A stretch of 64,000 nt of DNA from Tilletiaria anomala UBC 951 (GCF_000711695.1 NW_013546984.1:81296-145295), one strand, 5' to 3'. Shown: positions 10,080-23,800, counted from the stretch's first letter. Numbers and translations: made by a program. The notes: generated by a model not told the origin, from the letters alone.

Positions 10080-12020
10080 GCCGCAGATCACGAAATTTGG
10101 ACAAGCACATGATAAATGATATCCTCGTCGGATACGACAGCACTATCATACACCATGTCTAGATCCCGGCCCAAAGCAGCTCATCCGGTCTTGGCATAGC
10201 AAGCTTATCGAGACACTCGCCAGGTCTGCGTGCATTGAAGAGAAGGAGCACGAAAGCGCCGGCTGCGAAATCATTACCAGTGATGCTCCTGAAATAGTCG
10301 CGCCAGAGCATGTGCCAGAAGAACCTGGCGAGGAGGAAGCATAGCAACTTGCACAGCAGCAGGCATCAACTCAACAAGTCCAGGAGGAGCAACCCTTCTA
10401 AATGCGCCAAGAACACAATTTACGGTCGAGTCGTGCCAGCGAGACGCTTGGCGATTTGTGGCATGTAGCGTCATCCTACATATCGGTCACCAAGTTCCTT
10501 TAATGCAGCAGAGCTTCGTACTTACACGGAAACCCTTAGAAGCGAAGATGCTGACAAGTAGGAGCTGACAACCAAGTGCGAAGGTGACAGCCTTAAAAAT
10601 AACATAGCATAGGTTGAGGTAATATTTTCATTTGGTAGCTGTGCCGTGGGTGGGCAAGTTGAGTATTAATGTCAAACGCGATGGCTACGGTAACGTGCCG
10701 CTGCATGAAGCTAGACTAGTACCAAGAGGCTTCTCACAGAACGAGAAGCAATATTATCATCAGAAGCCTGCGTCAGTCTGCCAACTGACTACCCTCCGCA
10801 TAGTAATTGCTCTGGTCACTATGGACAATCTGCATCTCCATCATCTAACCGTCGAGGCTGCCTACCTTTACAGCAAGTGCGATGAGATAGTTTATCCCGA
10901 AGTACCAAACGGAGTACAGTGCTCTGCTGGCAAGAACTTGTATTTGCGCAAGAGCATTTATGGATTACGGCAAGGAGGTGAAGTCTGACACGGGGAGCTC
11001 CACGCAACCCTTCGGCAGATCGGCCTCACCAGTGACGAAGGCAACAATGCCTATGCACTGGCACAATCGATGGCAACTTCACAATCTTGACGGCGTTTGT
11101 CGACGACCTCGTCATCGGCAACAGAGCACCAGGGGACGACCCTTCGACTTGGAGGCCTGTTGCTCAAGCTCTTCCACATCTGGGTCTCTGACCGCTTCAG
11201 CACTGCATCGGCCTACGGATTGCATGCATCACGCACATCGACAGCACTTTCGTCGACCGGGCAGCCTACGCAGAGTCGATACCTCGAAAGTTCGATATGA
11301 CAGATTGCGGAGCTGTCGCAACTCCCGCCTTGAACGCGCAGGAGGATGTGGGCGCTAGCGAGACGATCGAGAGGCCAAGCATTCCTACCTGCATTCGTCG
11401 GGTTCTTTCTCTATCTCGCAGTCGGAACACGGCCCGGGCTGGTTTACTCAGTCGCTCGGGCTAGGAAGAACAGTGCGGGGCTGAAGGTAGCAGTTTGGCA
11501 GAGTACCAAGAGGATATTGCGGTCGTTCTGAGGGACTTGCAATCCCGGGATAAAGGACAAGCGGGCCAGCGGGACGAGCTTAGTTGGCTTTTGCGATTCA
11601 GATTGGGTAAGTGGCAAGGACTGGAAGTCCATGACGGGTTTCGTGCTCTCTATCCCATCGAGCGTCATCAGCTAGTTGTTGGGAGAGCAGAGCAAAGTCG
11701 CGCCTTCTTCACCAGAGGCAGAGCTAACAGTAACAAGCAAGGCGACCCGTAAGGCAGCTCAGTTGCAGGAAATTCTTCAGGGACCCGCGTACTCGAATGA
11801 ATACGGGGTTTAAGTTCACAACAATGGTGCACATCACATATTCTCGGCAGCCCAAAGCATGCAAGAAGTAAGTAATATGAAATCGATCTTCATGTATATA
11901 GAAGAAGCAAACGAGAAGGGCACTGTCAAGCTCGAGCGGATCAATAGCAAGCTAGTATTGCCGATCTACCTACTAAGCCGCTGCAAAGCAAGCAATTGGA
12001 AACACATTGCACACAACTGG
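10080..12020 (+). pseudogene. Broken reverse transcriptase and RNase H of the copia element
   Basis: Motifs in order across shifting frames: ILVGYDST (before RT); LHEARLVPRGFSQNEKQYY; LTVEAAYLYSKCDEIVYPEV; LYLRKSIYGLRQG; the catalytic FVDDLVIG near 11094-11120 (family YVDD); PGLVYSVARA; CDSDWVSGKDWKSMTGFV and SPEAELTVTS (RNase H); and ADLPTKPLQSKQLE near 11957-12000, the usual copia C-terminal motif just before the 3' LTR. Stops and frameshifts break the frame several times, for example TGA at 10986-10988. The longest open piece is 10632-10988. Confidence 0.85.
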
Positions 12021-12084
12021 CGTCGTCAACTGCGCGAGACGAGCTCTGGCCGCAGAGCAGAAGTGATGCAGAAGCAGAAGCAGC

Positions 12085-12326
12085 AGCAGCAGCAGCGCGG
12101 ACGTGCGAGCCACCGGAGCGAAGCATGTCGAAGCGGCACAACTATAGAACACCATCAAACGTCGTCACTGGAGGTTCGAAAACAATGAGCAAGCTACAGT
12201 GGCTGCACGTGAAAGCTAGCATTTTGTGGATATAGAAGGGCGATATGCTGTGCTCAGAGTTAATACAGTGTAGAGAACATAAGAGGTGTGAGCATCATAT
12301 CTTGATTGAAATGAGCCATTCCTTCA
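12085..12326 (+). repeat. LTR copy 3 (3' LTR of the copia element)
   Basis: Similar to copy 1 over its length, including AGCAGCGCGGACGTGCGAGC at the left, CACCATCAAAC, CAGTGGCTGCACGTGAAAGC, and CCATTCCTTCAATA at the right. It begins within about 70 bp of the RNase H C-terminal motif, as expected for the 3' LTR. A CAG-rich run (12069-12092) sits at its left edge. Confidence 0.75.
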
Positions 12327-12921
12327 ATAGCTTGCGAAAGCCTTCGATGACACAGATCACTAACCTGGCTGAAGATTCTTGTTATTAATATCACCGAGGC
12401 TCCCAATCTCAATATTTACATCGCACAATCTCGCACCTCACATACACCAGAACGCAAAAGAATTTCTGCATACCAGGTCAACATCTGCTATTTGCAGACA
12501 GCTAAGGTAGATATATATATGCCGTCTGTCGGACCCGTGGCTATAGCTTAAAGGTATATCACATGAGAGTAGCGATGCAGAACCCTGCCAGGTCAAATCG
12601 AACGAACATCGGGTCAATTATAGCCTGACACGCTCTACCTTTTCTCCTATAGCTGTGGGTTTGGCAGGTGGTTCGCCTGCGCGGCCTCTGTACTATTTCC
12701 CAATGCTTCAGACCCTGTGTTACATAGGTCGGTCGCTCGGTCTGGCCACTCTTTGCAAACTCACATTTGAAGTTGTGCCCCCAAAAGAAGTACCATTGCT
12801 CTCAATTGAAAGTCCGTGTAATTGGCCTTTTCGGCATTCCGTTCGCGGAAGGGGATTACAGTTTTAAATTTGGTTGAAGATCTACAATAAACACTACGCT
12901 AGACTGTCCTTCAGTAGAGAC
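12327..12921. other. Intergenic, transposon flank and 3' region of the RhoGEF gene
   Basis: About 600 bp with short overlapping frames only. An ATATATATA run lies near 12510. I see no gene. Confidence 0.5.
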
Positions 12922-15900
12922 TCATCGTAAATATCTGATCTTCGGATGCATTCGGTTGTGAGTTGGCGGAGAACGCAGCACCGTTTCGCCCCGAAACGCC
13001 TCGGACTTGCGCCGTTCTATAAGCTGATCAAGATCGCACTCTAGTTGACGTTCTCTGCGGATTTCGCTGAGTCGCAAAGACCACCACCTGCGCTCCTCCT
13101 GCTCTTCTTCGACTTCATCAAGGACATTGTCACCAATGACAGCAATTCTGCAGCCTTTGCAGTCCAAATGGCGGCTCTCGAGTTGGTTTGCCTCCTGCGT
13201 TAGGTTGACCTGGCGCAATTGCTCGCTTGCAGCTTGCACGAGCTCCTGCTGCGAGGGAGATTTAGGAAATGGCAAACCTGATTGCAAAAGAGCGATCAAG
13301 TTTGGCCTGTCACCTGCCGTAGCAGCTGCCATCGCAAGATTAGCGACCTGATCTTTACGGCGCTGCCAGTCAGCATGCGCACTCGCTGGCGAGAGGTCCT
13401 TGTCGAGCATTCTGCCGCGCTGAGTTTGCTGGACAGCAGAAAGCAGAGAGCGCTCCAGAGCCCTGTGCCACAGAGTGCATTCGCCTTCTGGGCCCAAGGT
13501 GGCGACCCTCCTGTCGTCCGTCTGACGATCAAAGCTCAGGAGGTACGACTTGGTGCCGTCTGCTGAAGCAACATCCGCACCAATCCTAAGAGGGAGTACT
13601 TCTAAGCGCAGCAGATGCCGGTGTCCTATGGAATAGAGCACGTTGAATGTGTGAGACGCGTAGCTGACTCGAGGGACCAAATTTTAGGACTCACCTGGTG
13701 CCCTATCTGAGACGTCATTGACATCAAGAACTCGCCCAATTCCGCCAGATGAAAGAACTCTGAATCGGGACGTAGGGTTGCTCTGGTCGTCGAATAACGG
13801 CGAGGCGCTACGCCGTTTGCGCTCCTTTTTGAGACGCGAGTCCTCGTCTGAAGGGGAGGTGAGGATGAGCAGGTCGGAGAAGACAAAAGCGTGCACTTGC
13901 TGTGCTTTGCCTTGGAGCTCGTCTGTTGGACTGCGGGGGCTGCGAAGGAACCTGCTGGACATTAACAGCGATCTTCTTGCAGTTGACCTCGATGAAGGTT
14001 CTGCAGCGCCATCAGACAATCGCGGGCTCGGGTAGGGTGCAGAGAATGGAAGGGATGACCCAGAGTCGGATGGCGACGGAGAGTTGGTCACAAGGGGTGA
14101 CTGTGCTTCCCTCAGGAAGCCCATTGCGTGTTCAGGTAAAGACGGCTCCAATGGCGAGCAGGACCGCGGAGAGATGGTGTCGATAGGGATCAATGAGACA
14201 CGGCCTTGATGGATAAGCTTGCGATCTCGATTGGCTAAGATGAGGGCCTCAGGAAGGTTATCAATGCGCTTCGACAGAGCTTCAAGCTGATGATATTCTT
14301 CCTCCCTGGCTTTCACGTCGTTCATGTCGCGAACGATCCGTTCTGCCAAGGCATAAAGATTTCGTGTGCTTTCATAGTCGGGATGACCAGATGGGGTGAC
14401 CTCCAATAGTTGCTGTGAGAAGGAAAGGAAGGGTCAGCTCAAGGCTCTTCGCTGGGGCACATGCAAGCAGAAGCTCACCTTGAAGAAGAGCGGATACTTC
14501 ATCAGTCGTTGGACGGGCTTAAGCAAGAAGCTACTAAACGAAAGTTTCCCGCACTCTGGGGCAAGCATTTGCATCCTTATGAACTGGCCGAATTCGTTCT
14601 GCGGTGCCGCTACCATATCCTCCACCATGCCGATCACGCTTTCAAAGCGTAAAAGGTAGGGAAGATGAAGCTCAAGTTTTGTGATGTACTTGGCGATAGA
14701 ATCGGCGAATCGAATGATGACCTTTCCATTTGAGCCTTGCCCGCTAGATTCGACTCTCAGCTTTTGCATTGCGACTGCGAGTTTTGAGTGGAGTCGTAAA
14801 ATATCTTCAAGCCAATCGAAGAGTCGAGCGATTGAAGCAGGTACTCCTTTGATCCAGTCGCCAGAAGGGCTTTTGAGGGGCAGCGCAAAGAGGCCGTGAA
14901 TACCACAAAGCGACTGGACGAACAGCTTCTCTGTCTCGCAGAGCTCCCACAGCACCTCTTGCCGATGCATTTCCATAGTACCAAAGCAGGCGAGCATCTC
15001 CCTGTAGTCCACATCGGGTATAATGTTGCGCCAAGAAATGTGGTTCGGGGGCTCGACCAAGCTGAAATTGGTCGAATTGAGTAGCATGGTAAGTCGCTTC
15101 TGTGAGTGCACGCTCCTGCGACGATCGCCGCCTCGAGCACCGGTCTGCACCGATCGCCGTTTGCTCTTGCAAAGTCCTTGCTCGAGCGATCCTGGACTAT
15201 TGATGCTGACCGGCCGCGTATTGTGCGATGGAGAGCGTTGCTGCCGGGTCACTGAGCCTGGCGAAACAGTGCTGTGGCATAGAGGAGACCGCAAGCCCTC
15301 CCCGTCCTGTTTGTTAATCTTGGGCAAAGGTGATGGAAGCCCACAGGGGAATTCGCCGGTACTTTCGAGCTCCTGGTGTTGCGGGTCCATTGGTGGTGTC
15401 ATGAGAGGAGTGTCTGGCAGAGTGCTCTGCGATGCATGGTGCGCGGAGCAAGTAGGTGAATGCGGCGGCTCCTCCTGACTCTCGTCCACGCGTTGTCCAA
15501 GAGGCGGCGAATGGTTGAGATCGATGCGCAAGCCTTCCGTAGGCTTCAATGACAATCGTCGCGCAGCAACCTTGCTGTCCGTGAAGCTCTGGACTCGATG
15601 CTCTACTGCAAGAGCTGTGGGACCACGAGAAAGCCGTGATCGCTCCTTGCTGATCCTGACTGAGCTTCGCCAGCTTGAGCCAGAAGGACCGCGCGCGCAG
15701 CCGTGAGCTCTTTCGAATATCTCTGCTGCGATGAACCAGTTTGCAGCCGACGCACGCCTTGAAGGTCCCCAGTCATCCTCCGAGCCTTCGTCGGCACTTT
15801 CGAAGACGTCGGAATCATCGTCACTGTAGTTCTTGTCTTCGACGGCATGCGTTTCAGCAGCCAAGCTCGAAAGTAGCGGCAATTCCTGATGAAATGCATC

Positions 15901-17928
15901 GAGGCTGGTATGATGAACGTAATTCGGGAATGATCCTGGCACCCCATTCTCCAAGTCCAGCTCCAGCTCCAGAGATTGATCCGCACTGGTGATGTTGCTG
16001 GCTGCAATCGGTGGTATCGACATGCGCTGTTGTCTCGAACTACCGAGGTCCAACAAATGCTCATTCACCTCTTTTGCAACCTTCGCTGGGGGCAAGAATT
16101 TTGCCTCAAGCTCTGTCAACAACCGGTTCCTGATATCGAGGTCTTCAACTGGAATGTCATCTGCGGCGATCTCTGAGACTCTGTCCGTGTAGGCCGGGGT
16201 TCTCGTTGCGACAATGGGACTGCTGAGTGTCAAGGGGGAGTCCAAGTTCGCTGCTGACAATGTGTCGAGCGCAGCATCACAAACTTGAGAGTACCTCCGC
16301 CACGCCTCGATAGCACTGCTGGAGAATCCTCGTGACGTGTCTTCTGCAGCGATCGGGCTCGTTTGAAGCTTTTTGGTGAGTGCTTCCGAGGAGTCTGCAC
16401 TGTATTTGGCTTCTTGTGCTCCAGTGACCATCTCCCATTCGATCATCTCCCCATCAAAGGTCATCACGTCTGCCGGCTCGGGACACCATCCATCCAGAGA
16501 AGGTGGATCCGTCGCGGCTGTGGCGGTCGGAATCGTGTCATCTTCCTCATTATCTGTATAAAGACTTTCGGATGCGCTCTCGATGATCTCGCCGAATGAG
16601 CTTGAGGGCCGTTGAGCCAGAGCACTGTACGCATTGGGATTCATGAGTGACGCCGAGGACGATGGAGTCGGGATATTCAGCGCAGCCGATGGGTTGAGAC
16701 TCGGAACTGTAGGCGTCGCACGACTTGCATCTAGTGCAGGAGTCGGGGCCTGCGGAAGGCGAGAGTAGCGCTTGACCGAACGCGGAGGCCGCAGAGGGGC
16801 TACCGTGGCAGCTGCGTGCAGGAATGATGCTGTCAGCTGCATCTCTACCTAAGAACCTTTGCTAATAAACTCACGCGATGAGTAGTCCTGAAGGGGAATA
16901 TTCGCGTCTTCTACTGGCCTGAAAGGAGGAGGGACACGAGACTCGCGTATGATTTCAAGTGCAGCGGATGGGTCTGCCGCGGCCGAATCTTGTAAAGGTG
17001 ACTTGAAGGTATCATCAGCCAGGCGGATCGGGGGCGGCATGGGTGGTGTGGCAGCACCGAAGTTGTCAAGCAAACCGAATGCGTTTAGAGCGTCCTCTTG
17101 CATGATCTTGATCACGGACTTTGAGCGACGCCGAACCTGCCTCACGGAAGGCTGTGTTTCACTCGTGTTTCTCGGTGTCGCATTGGCGCTCGCGATGTGT
17201 GGAGTGGTGGTGAGTATCGGTGGGATCAATTCCTCGTCCCGGTCGATGCGGGAAGACTTGACAGGAACTGCCGCGGGTGACCTTGGACGTCGTGCATGAT
17301 TTTGGGTCGTCGCATTTGCATCCGTCACCGACCGGGTGGAGAGCGAAGCCGGAGAGAGATTCACCAAGATCCCTGCCTCGGCATGTTGGGACGGACGCTT
17401 TTCCCTGGGTCGTTCACCAACAGGTTCTTGGAACGAGACAGACCTCCGAACCTGCTTTCTGGGAGACTTTACATCGGAACCAAGTGTCTGCTGCTTGGCC
17501 CTTGGTGACAGGGACGCATGTGGCGGGTCGCAAGAGCCATGCAAATGGTTATCCTGGGCAGACCTTGGTCTCGGAGGCAGCATTTGACGATGCCGCGGAC
17601 TTTCAGCCCTTTGCTGCTGCTGTCCATGACGGTGGTCTGCGGGGAGCGTCAAAGAGTCCATGAATGGATGCGGCAAGAGCGGTGGCGCCATAGCAACAGA
17701 GAGGCTGAATTCGGAGCTGCTCGTGGAATCTTGGACGCGATGATTCATGTATGAAGCGGATGCTCTCGCTGGTCTGCTGTCGAAAAAGTCCTCATAACGA
17801 ATAGGTGACTGTGTCGGTGGCTGCTGTGGGCAGTTTTCGATGGCGCTCTTGAGGAAGAATGAACTGAGACCACTCGTACTGGAGGCGGGTTGTAGCCGCG
17901 CAGCGCCAGCTGCTGCTTTGCGACCCAT
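12922..17928 (-). CDS. Rho guanine-nucleotide exchange factor (DH-PH), 4 exons, 1602 aa
   Basis: Exons: 17928-16875, 16811-14479, 14412-13695 and 13625-12922 (4809 nt, phases fit). Roughly the first 960 residues are Ser/Pro-rich and disordered. The DH domain runs about 965-1195: EVLWELCETEKLFVQSL (CR1), LPYLLRFESVIGMVEDM, and LLKPVQRLMKYPLFFK (CR3) joined across intron 2 to QLLEVTPSGHPDY. A PH-like region follows (VFSDLLILTSP; VLDVNDVSDRAPGHRHLLRL; ECTLWHRAL), then a charged helical tail. It should activate a Rho/Cdc42-type GTPase at the cell cortex. The start ATG (17928-17926) sits in GAGCCATGGG. The frame is open a little further upstream without an ATG, so an extra 5' exon is possible. Intron 1 uses GTGAGT and a CTGAC branch site. 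Confidence 0.88.
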
Positions 17929-19216
17929 GGCTCCGTGAAGAGGGCCTTGATAGGGCTGCAAGCGTGGTGTCGCCGGTAGTTGAATGGATCAGCGCGCCGA
18001 AGTCTGATGGATGATGTACAACGTAAGGTCTTTATCTCAGCTTGTCTCTGCTCAGCAAGGAAATAGCAACTAGTGCCAGGCTTGATGCGAGCGGCCTGAC
18101 CTTGCTACTATCATTGACAGCGAAGGGGTGATCAATCTATTCAAGAGAGGATAGCAAGGATGACGATTATTTCGACGAGGGGATGGCGGGAATTGGATAT
18201 GATGCGATCCTAGAAGATGCGAGCATCAAGGCTCTGGTGAGTCTGTAGTCAGTGGAAATGCTTGGACCCTGTTCGCCCTCGCCCTTTGACCTGCGCGTGA
18301 CAACAACACCATTTCCGGCAGAAAGCTGATGCGCTGATGCCTGGATGGTACGCACACACGTGCACACGGCATTGAGAAAGGATGTACGAGTAAATCTGAT
18401 CGCGATGTGCAGGGGCGCATTCCCGACCGTTGAAATGGATGGGTGGCTGCAACACTATCAGCGATCAGCTCTAGTGTATGTAAGCAAGTACCAAAGAGAC
18501 GTCGGTCCGGCGCAGAATGAGGATGATATGATGATAATGAGAATGAACTTAAGCGGTGGTGAGGCGTGAGGCTGAAGCTGAGCGGAACCGGTGCAACATT
18601 CCGGTGAAAGCGGTCGTCACGTCAGAACGCGTTACGTACAGACTCTATCACTAGCCAAATGAGTTTCGTCATATATTCACGGCTTCGCCCATGGCCGGCA
18701 GGCGCCGCCATAGCCCACTACGCTGACCTGTCAATCAATATTGAATGCGAATCAGCCCATTAGCGTAGCTTCGGTTTTGATGAAAGTCTTTGAATCAAAC
18801 TGAGAGTGGGCCAACCCGCGATATGTAGTGCACTGTGCACCACTGCAGCAGTGTGCGTCAACTGTGACAGCCACCCGGTCGACATCGAAACCGCCGGACC
18901 GGCCTCTGGAATCTGGAGAGTCTGTGTGAATGTTAGAGCCAGCAGCCACACCACGAGACAACAAAAGACGAACCAACACCGATCAACTTTTGTCACAGAT
19001 GTACCATCAAATTTGGAATGAACGGGCGTCCGCTTTGCTTTTCGTTGTTGCACGGGCCCGTCGCGTTCATGGCTTCGAGAGGTTCCACCACTTCTCACTT
19101 CCCTCCGGACCGACTACATATTACATATTTCCTATGACGGATGGCCGATGACTGCTGTAACACACAGCTCGTCATCATCAAGACAACAGCTTGACATTCC
19201 TCGCATATCTTGACGC
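17929..19216. other. Divergent promoter region, RhoGEF / membrane protein
   Basis: 1.29 kb between two divergent genes. Open frames up to 112 codons on the minus strand (18760-19098) have no recognisable features and are contradicted by equally long overlapping frames. I see no RNA gene or repeat. It probably holds the promoters and 5' UTRs of both genes. Confidence 0.5.
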
Positions 19217-20557
19217 ATGGCATCCCTTTGCGCCCTCACTGCTCTCTGTCCTACAGTTTCGCTTCGAGCTGGTATAACATCTAAAAGCATGGTCGAGCAT
19301 CTACCCGAGCGCCAAGCTCTGAGGTCCATCATTGAAGGCATTTTTGATTCAGGTGGCGGAGAGACGTCGACAAGCAGTGCTTCGACTGGTGAGCACATGT
19401 TACCTATAGTGGTGAAAGCCGAAGGTGTAACATCTGACCAACTTTCCTCCACGTGGAAACATTTCTTACCATTTTCTAATGCGCCAGGTTCAAATTCCAG
19501 CAGCTCATCTTCCGGCAACAGTGGTGGCGGTGACAGTACCAGTACCAGCAGCATTACCTCTACATCCACCATCACCTTGGCTTCGCGAAGCTCCTCGATA
19601 ACGACTCAGACCTCAGCAACCTCGGCGCCTAGTACGCCCTCAATCTCCCTCTTCACTTCTTCCGTTACGAGCAATGGTCAAGTTGTTCCGGTCACCCTCA
19701 CACAAACTGTCGTCGTCGTCAATTCTTCTGAAAGCCCAAGTCTATCATCAAGCAAAAGCGCTTCCACTAATGCAGCCCTAATCGGCGGCGTGGTGGGCGG
19801 AGTTGTTGGAGGTCTGGCGCTGCTTGCTCTTTTGATCGCTGCAGGCATCATTATGAAGCATCGGAAAGACAGGATGGGTTCGGCGAACTTTCTCTGCTGT
19901 GGAACTCTGCCAAAGTACGATAAAAGGAGAGACTTGCAGCATTCTGCAAGAGGAGCCTGGCCTACCTTTTATCCATCGTCCAACAGCCGTTCCCAGCGGG
20001 ATGCGCATATGCGAGGTGGGCCTGCGCTTCCTCAGGCCACACTGCCCGATGTGTTCCCGGAGGAGGGAGTGGCGGAACAACTAGGCACAGTGGGCTACGA
20101 CCATTCCGAAGGCATCCACAACAGTGCGTCAGGAGTTTCTTTCAGCCATCAGACGTCCGAGAGCCCACGGGCCGAAGTTGTGCACAGTCTTGGGCACGCC
20201 AGCAGCTCAGTCGCAGCGTGTTCTCCTGTCTGGACGCCCGCTCAAATGTACTTTGCGCCAGACTACTCGCATCTCGACCCTCCCGAGATGCGAGAGGCTC
20301 GTGCGAGAGAAGTAACCGCAGCCGCAGCTGTGAGCGCGCCGAGCTCGCCTCCTTCAAGCGCGACACAGTCCAGCGCACCACAGTTGATACAACCGCGTGG
20401 CTATCTCCAGGCCCAAGGCCGGCCGCAGAGCGCAGACTCGACAATCGCCTTTGCTGAAGGCAGCGTCAACAAGGGAGGTGTATCAGCTGCGGACGGAACG
20501 GACACGCCATCGGATGGGAGCGCAACCAGTCAACCGCTTCATCTTACCAATTCGTGA
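19217..20557 (+). CDS. Ser/Thr-rich single-pass membrane protein (Mid2/Skg6-like layout)
   Basis: The layout is a Ser/Thr-rich outer segment with low-complexity S, T and G runs, one membrane helix (AALIGGVVGGVVGGLALLALL onwards, near residues 190-220), a basic stop-transfer (KHRKDR) and a roughly 230-residue cytoplasmic tail. This resembles fungal wall-stress sensors or Skg6-type proteins by architecture only. NGQVVPVTLTQTVVVV before the helix is common in such fungal proteins. The frame is open through 446 codons, but 19389-19487 looks like a 99-nt intron (GTGAGC donor, CTGAC branch, GCGCCAG acceptor). Removing it joins SASTG to SNSSSS without a frame change and yields 413 aa. The first 40 residues do not look like a clean signal peptide, so the true start or an upstream exon is uncertain. 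Confidence 0.65.
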   Translation: MASLCALTALCPTVSLRAGITSKSMVEHLPERQALRSIIEGIFDSGGGETSTSSASTGEHMLPIVVKAEGVTSDQLSSTWKHFLPFSNAPGSNSSSSSSGNSGGGDSTSTSSITSTSTITLASRSSSITTQTSATSAPSTPSISLFTSSVTSNGQVVPVTLTQTVVVVNSSESPSLSSSKSASTNAALIGGVVGGVVGGLALLALLIAAGIIMKHRKDRMGSANFLCCGTLPKYDKRRDLQHSARGAWPTFYPSSNSRSQRDAHMRGGPALPQATLPDVFPEEGVAEQLGTVGYDHSEGIHNSASGVSFSHQTSESPRAEVVHSLGHASSSVAACSPVWTPAQMYFAPDYSHLDPPEMREARAREVTAAAAVSAPSSPPSSATQSSAPQLIQPRGYLQAQGRPQSADSTIAFAEGSVNKGGVSAADGTDTPSDGSATSQPLHLTNS

Positions 20558-21467
20558 ACCGGCCTAAGATGCGTTCATTCGAACACGAATAGAATCTGGG
20601 ATCTCACATTCCCTTTTGGACCACAAGGACTGCACCGCATCCTGCTCTGTTCAAACTGATTATTATTATTGTATTTATGCACCTGTGCACCCAATTTCAT
20701 CTTATGTTCGATCTCCACGCACATGAAGGAGGCGTGCGTCAAGCTCATAAGAGTGACAGACATGAAGAAGAAGCCCATTGGACCGTTTCAGGTACCGAGA
20801 CTCTGAATGTAAAAAAGCAAGAGGGGATGATATGCCGTGATAGAGATGCCGGATGGGCATGTAACCATGACGTGTTAGAGGTAGAGAGAGGCACATGGGG
20901 ACTGGAAAAAAGGGGGGTTGATGTGAAGAGCGCGATTCCGGTGAGTCGCCTTTCCGTTTTCTTTTTCCCTCTGCCTAGCGAACTGTTCGCATCACTGGCC
21001 CAGTGCCTGCGTGTCATGTTGAACTGGGCCACTATCAGCTCGGCTCCGCTCACGGCGTTTCTTTTTCCGCCTGCTTCCGCCGCTCTTCCCTCTCCCGCAA
21101 TCAGCCGCACGAGTGACGAGTCATGATATATTGTATTTCGAAAAAAAAACTCCTCGACTCTCGCTGGGCTTCCCATTTCCCACTGTTCCCTCCGACGGTC
21201 GACCCACTCCTCGCACACCCTCAGTATCTCTGCCTTTCCACTTTCCCGACACCTTCCCTTGTCCCCAGAGACCAGTCCTCAGCCATCCCCTCCCGGAGCA
21301 GACCAACCCAACTCACTTCGTCAGCACCTCCTCAACAGTTGCTGCATACCTTGGTACGCTATAGCCACGACCCGATCCCGCTGCTCGTCCACTCTTTTTT
21401 GAATTCTGGTGCTGTTGTTGTGTTGCCAGGAAAACGGTCTGCAACCCTTCAGTTCCATCCATCAGCC
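20558..21467 (+). promoter_or_regulatory. Upstream region of homocitrate synthase, with pyrimidine-rich tracts
   Basis: 910 bp. From about 21160 to 21330 the plus strand is strongly C/T-rich, a frequent feature of highly expressed fungal promoters and 5' UTRs. TGACGAGTCA at 21113-21122 resembles two half-sites of the Gcn4/AP-1 motif with altered spacing (one mismatch to TGAGTCA); this is only suggestive. Open frames such as 20677-21126 have no coding look. Confidence 0.4.
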
Positions 21468-23055
<1,588 letters not shown>

Positions 23056-23800
23056 TTACTTTGAATCTCCTCAAACCCCGCGAACCAATTATTGTGGCTC
23101 GCCGCCACCACCGGTCCAGCTATTGTTCTACATGATGATCGATTCGCTCACAACACTGTAATATTCCGTTCTCAAACCCGGCCAGCTGTGGCTGGATCGA
23201 ACGTGGCTGTCCTTTCCAATTTGGTCTTCCGATCCGCTCGAGTTGTTAACAATGTTGAAAAAGCGAGTCACAAGACGCATCGCGCAACATCCTGTGACAT
23301 ACTCTAGGGCTCTCTTCCCTTCTCGCAGTCTCTCTGGCTCTCGTCCGCTTACCTTTCTCAATTCCCAATTCTAGACTTCCCAGCTTTTCTTCCAGCCAGT
23401 TCATTAGAGGTTTGACCGCGTAAGCATGTGCACATGCTGCATGCCGCAACAGCGGACCTATTCCAGTGACTGGGAAAATCTGGTCAGTTGCGCGATTGAC
23501 GGCTCGGTGTGAGAAATGGCAAAATTCCCCTGATTCCACATCGACAGCGGCGGAACTTTTCATTTCAGAGACTTGCAGAGCCCCAACGTTTTTGGTTCCA
23601 AAGACTTTTTGCCGAAATCCACATCCTCTCCAAAGTATGTTTTGCTTCTCATTAGGTCACGAGAGCTCAAGCAAGCAAGAGTTGACAGCACTTAAGCGAT
23701 TGAATGTACTTTGCAACCGCTGCCACTACTGGGTTATGCAAAGCATTCCTTGCCTGAGCATCTGGATATTATAGCACTTTCGAACAGAATTGCGACCACC
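23056..23800. other. Intergenic between homocitrate synthase and lipoyl synthase
   Basis: 745 bp with the LYS20 3' UTR and LIP5 promoter. Short overlapping frames (71-105 codons) only. The frame of LIP5 is open upstream to 23711 but without an ATG. Confidence 0.5.

Larger units (their letters stand above)
8725..12326 (+). mobile_element. Degenerate Ty1/copia LTR retrotransposon with three LTR copies
   Basis: The order of recognisable pieces is LTR (about 8725-8970), gag-pre-integrase and integrase remains (about 9100-9780), a second LTR copy (about 9830-10060), reverse transcriptase and RNase H remains (10080-12020), and a third LTR (about 12085-12326). Integrase before reverse transcriptase is the copia (Pseudoviridae) order. 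All coding parts carry stops and frameshifts, so the copy is dead. Gag and protease are not visible: only about 130 bp separate the first LTR from the pre-integrase motif. The outer LTRs would define a 3.6-kb element. The middle LTR is best read as a later insertion that recombined to a solo LTR, or as a scar of recombination between two elements. Confidence 0.85.

Noticed and set aside
12060-12150. Leucine/alanine-rich minus-strand frames near LTR 3 as a signal-peptide gene
   Set aside because: Caused by the CAG-rich run at the LTR edge and the RNase H tail on the other strand.
16845-16874. A 30-nt intron between the first two RhoGEF exons
   Set aside because: Too short for splicing. A 63-nt intron (16812-16874) with a branch site and CGCAG acceptor fits the reading phase instead.
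14434-17961. Two or more separate genes in the RhoGEF locus
   Set aside because: Exon phases join all four open frames into one 4809-nt coding sequence, and the DH domain crosses intron 2.
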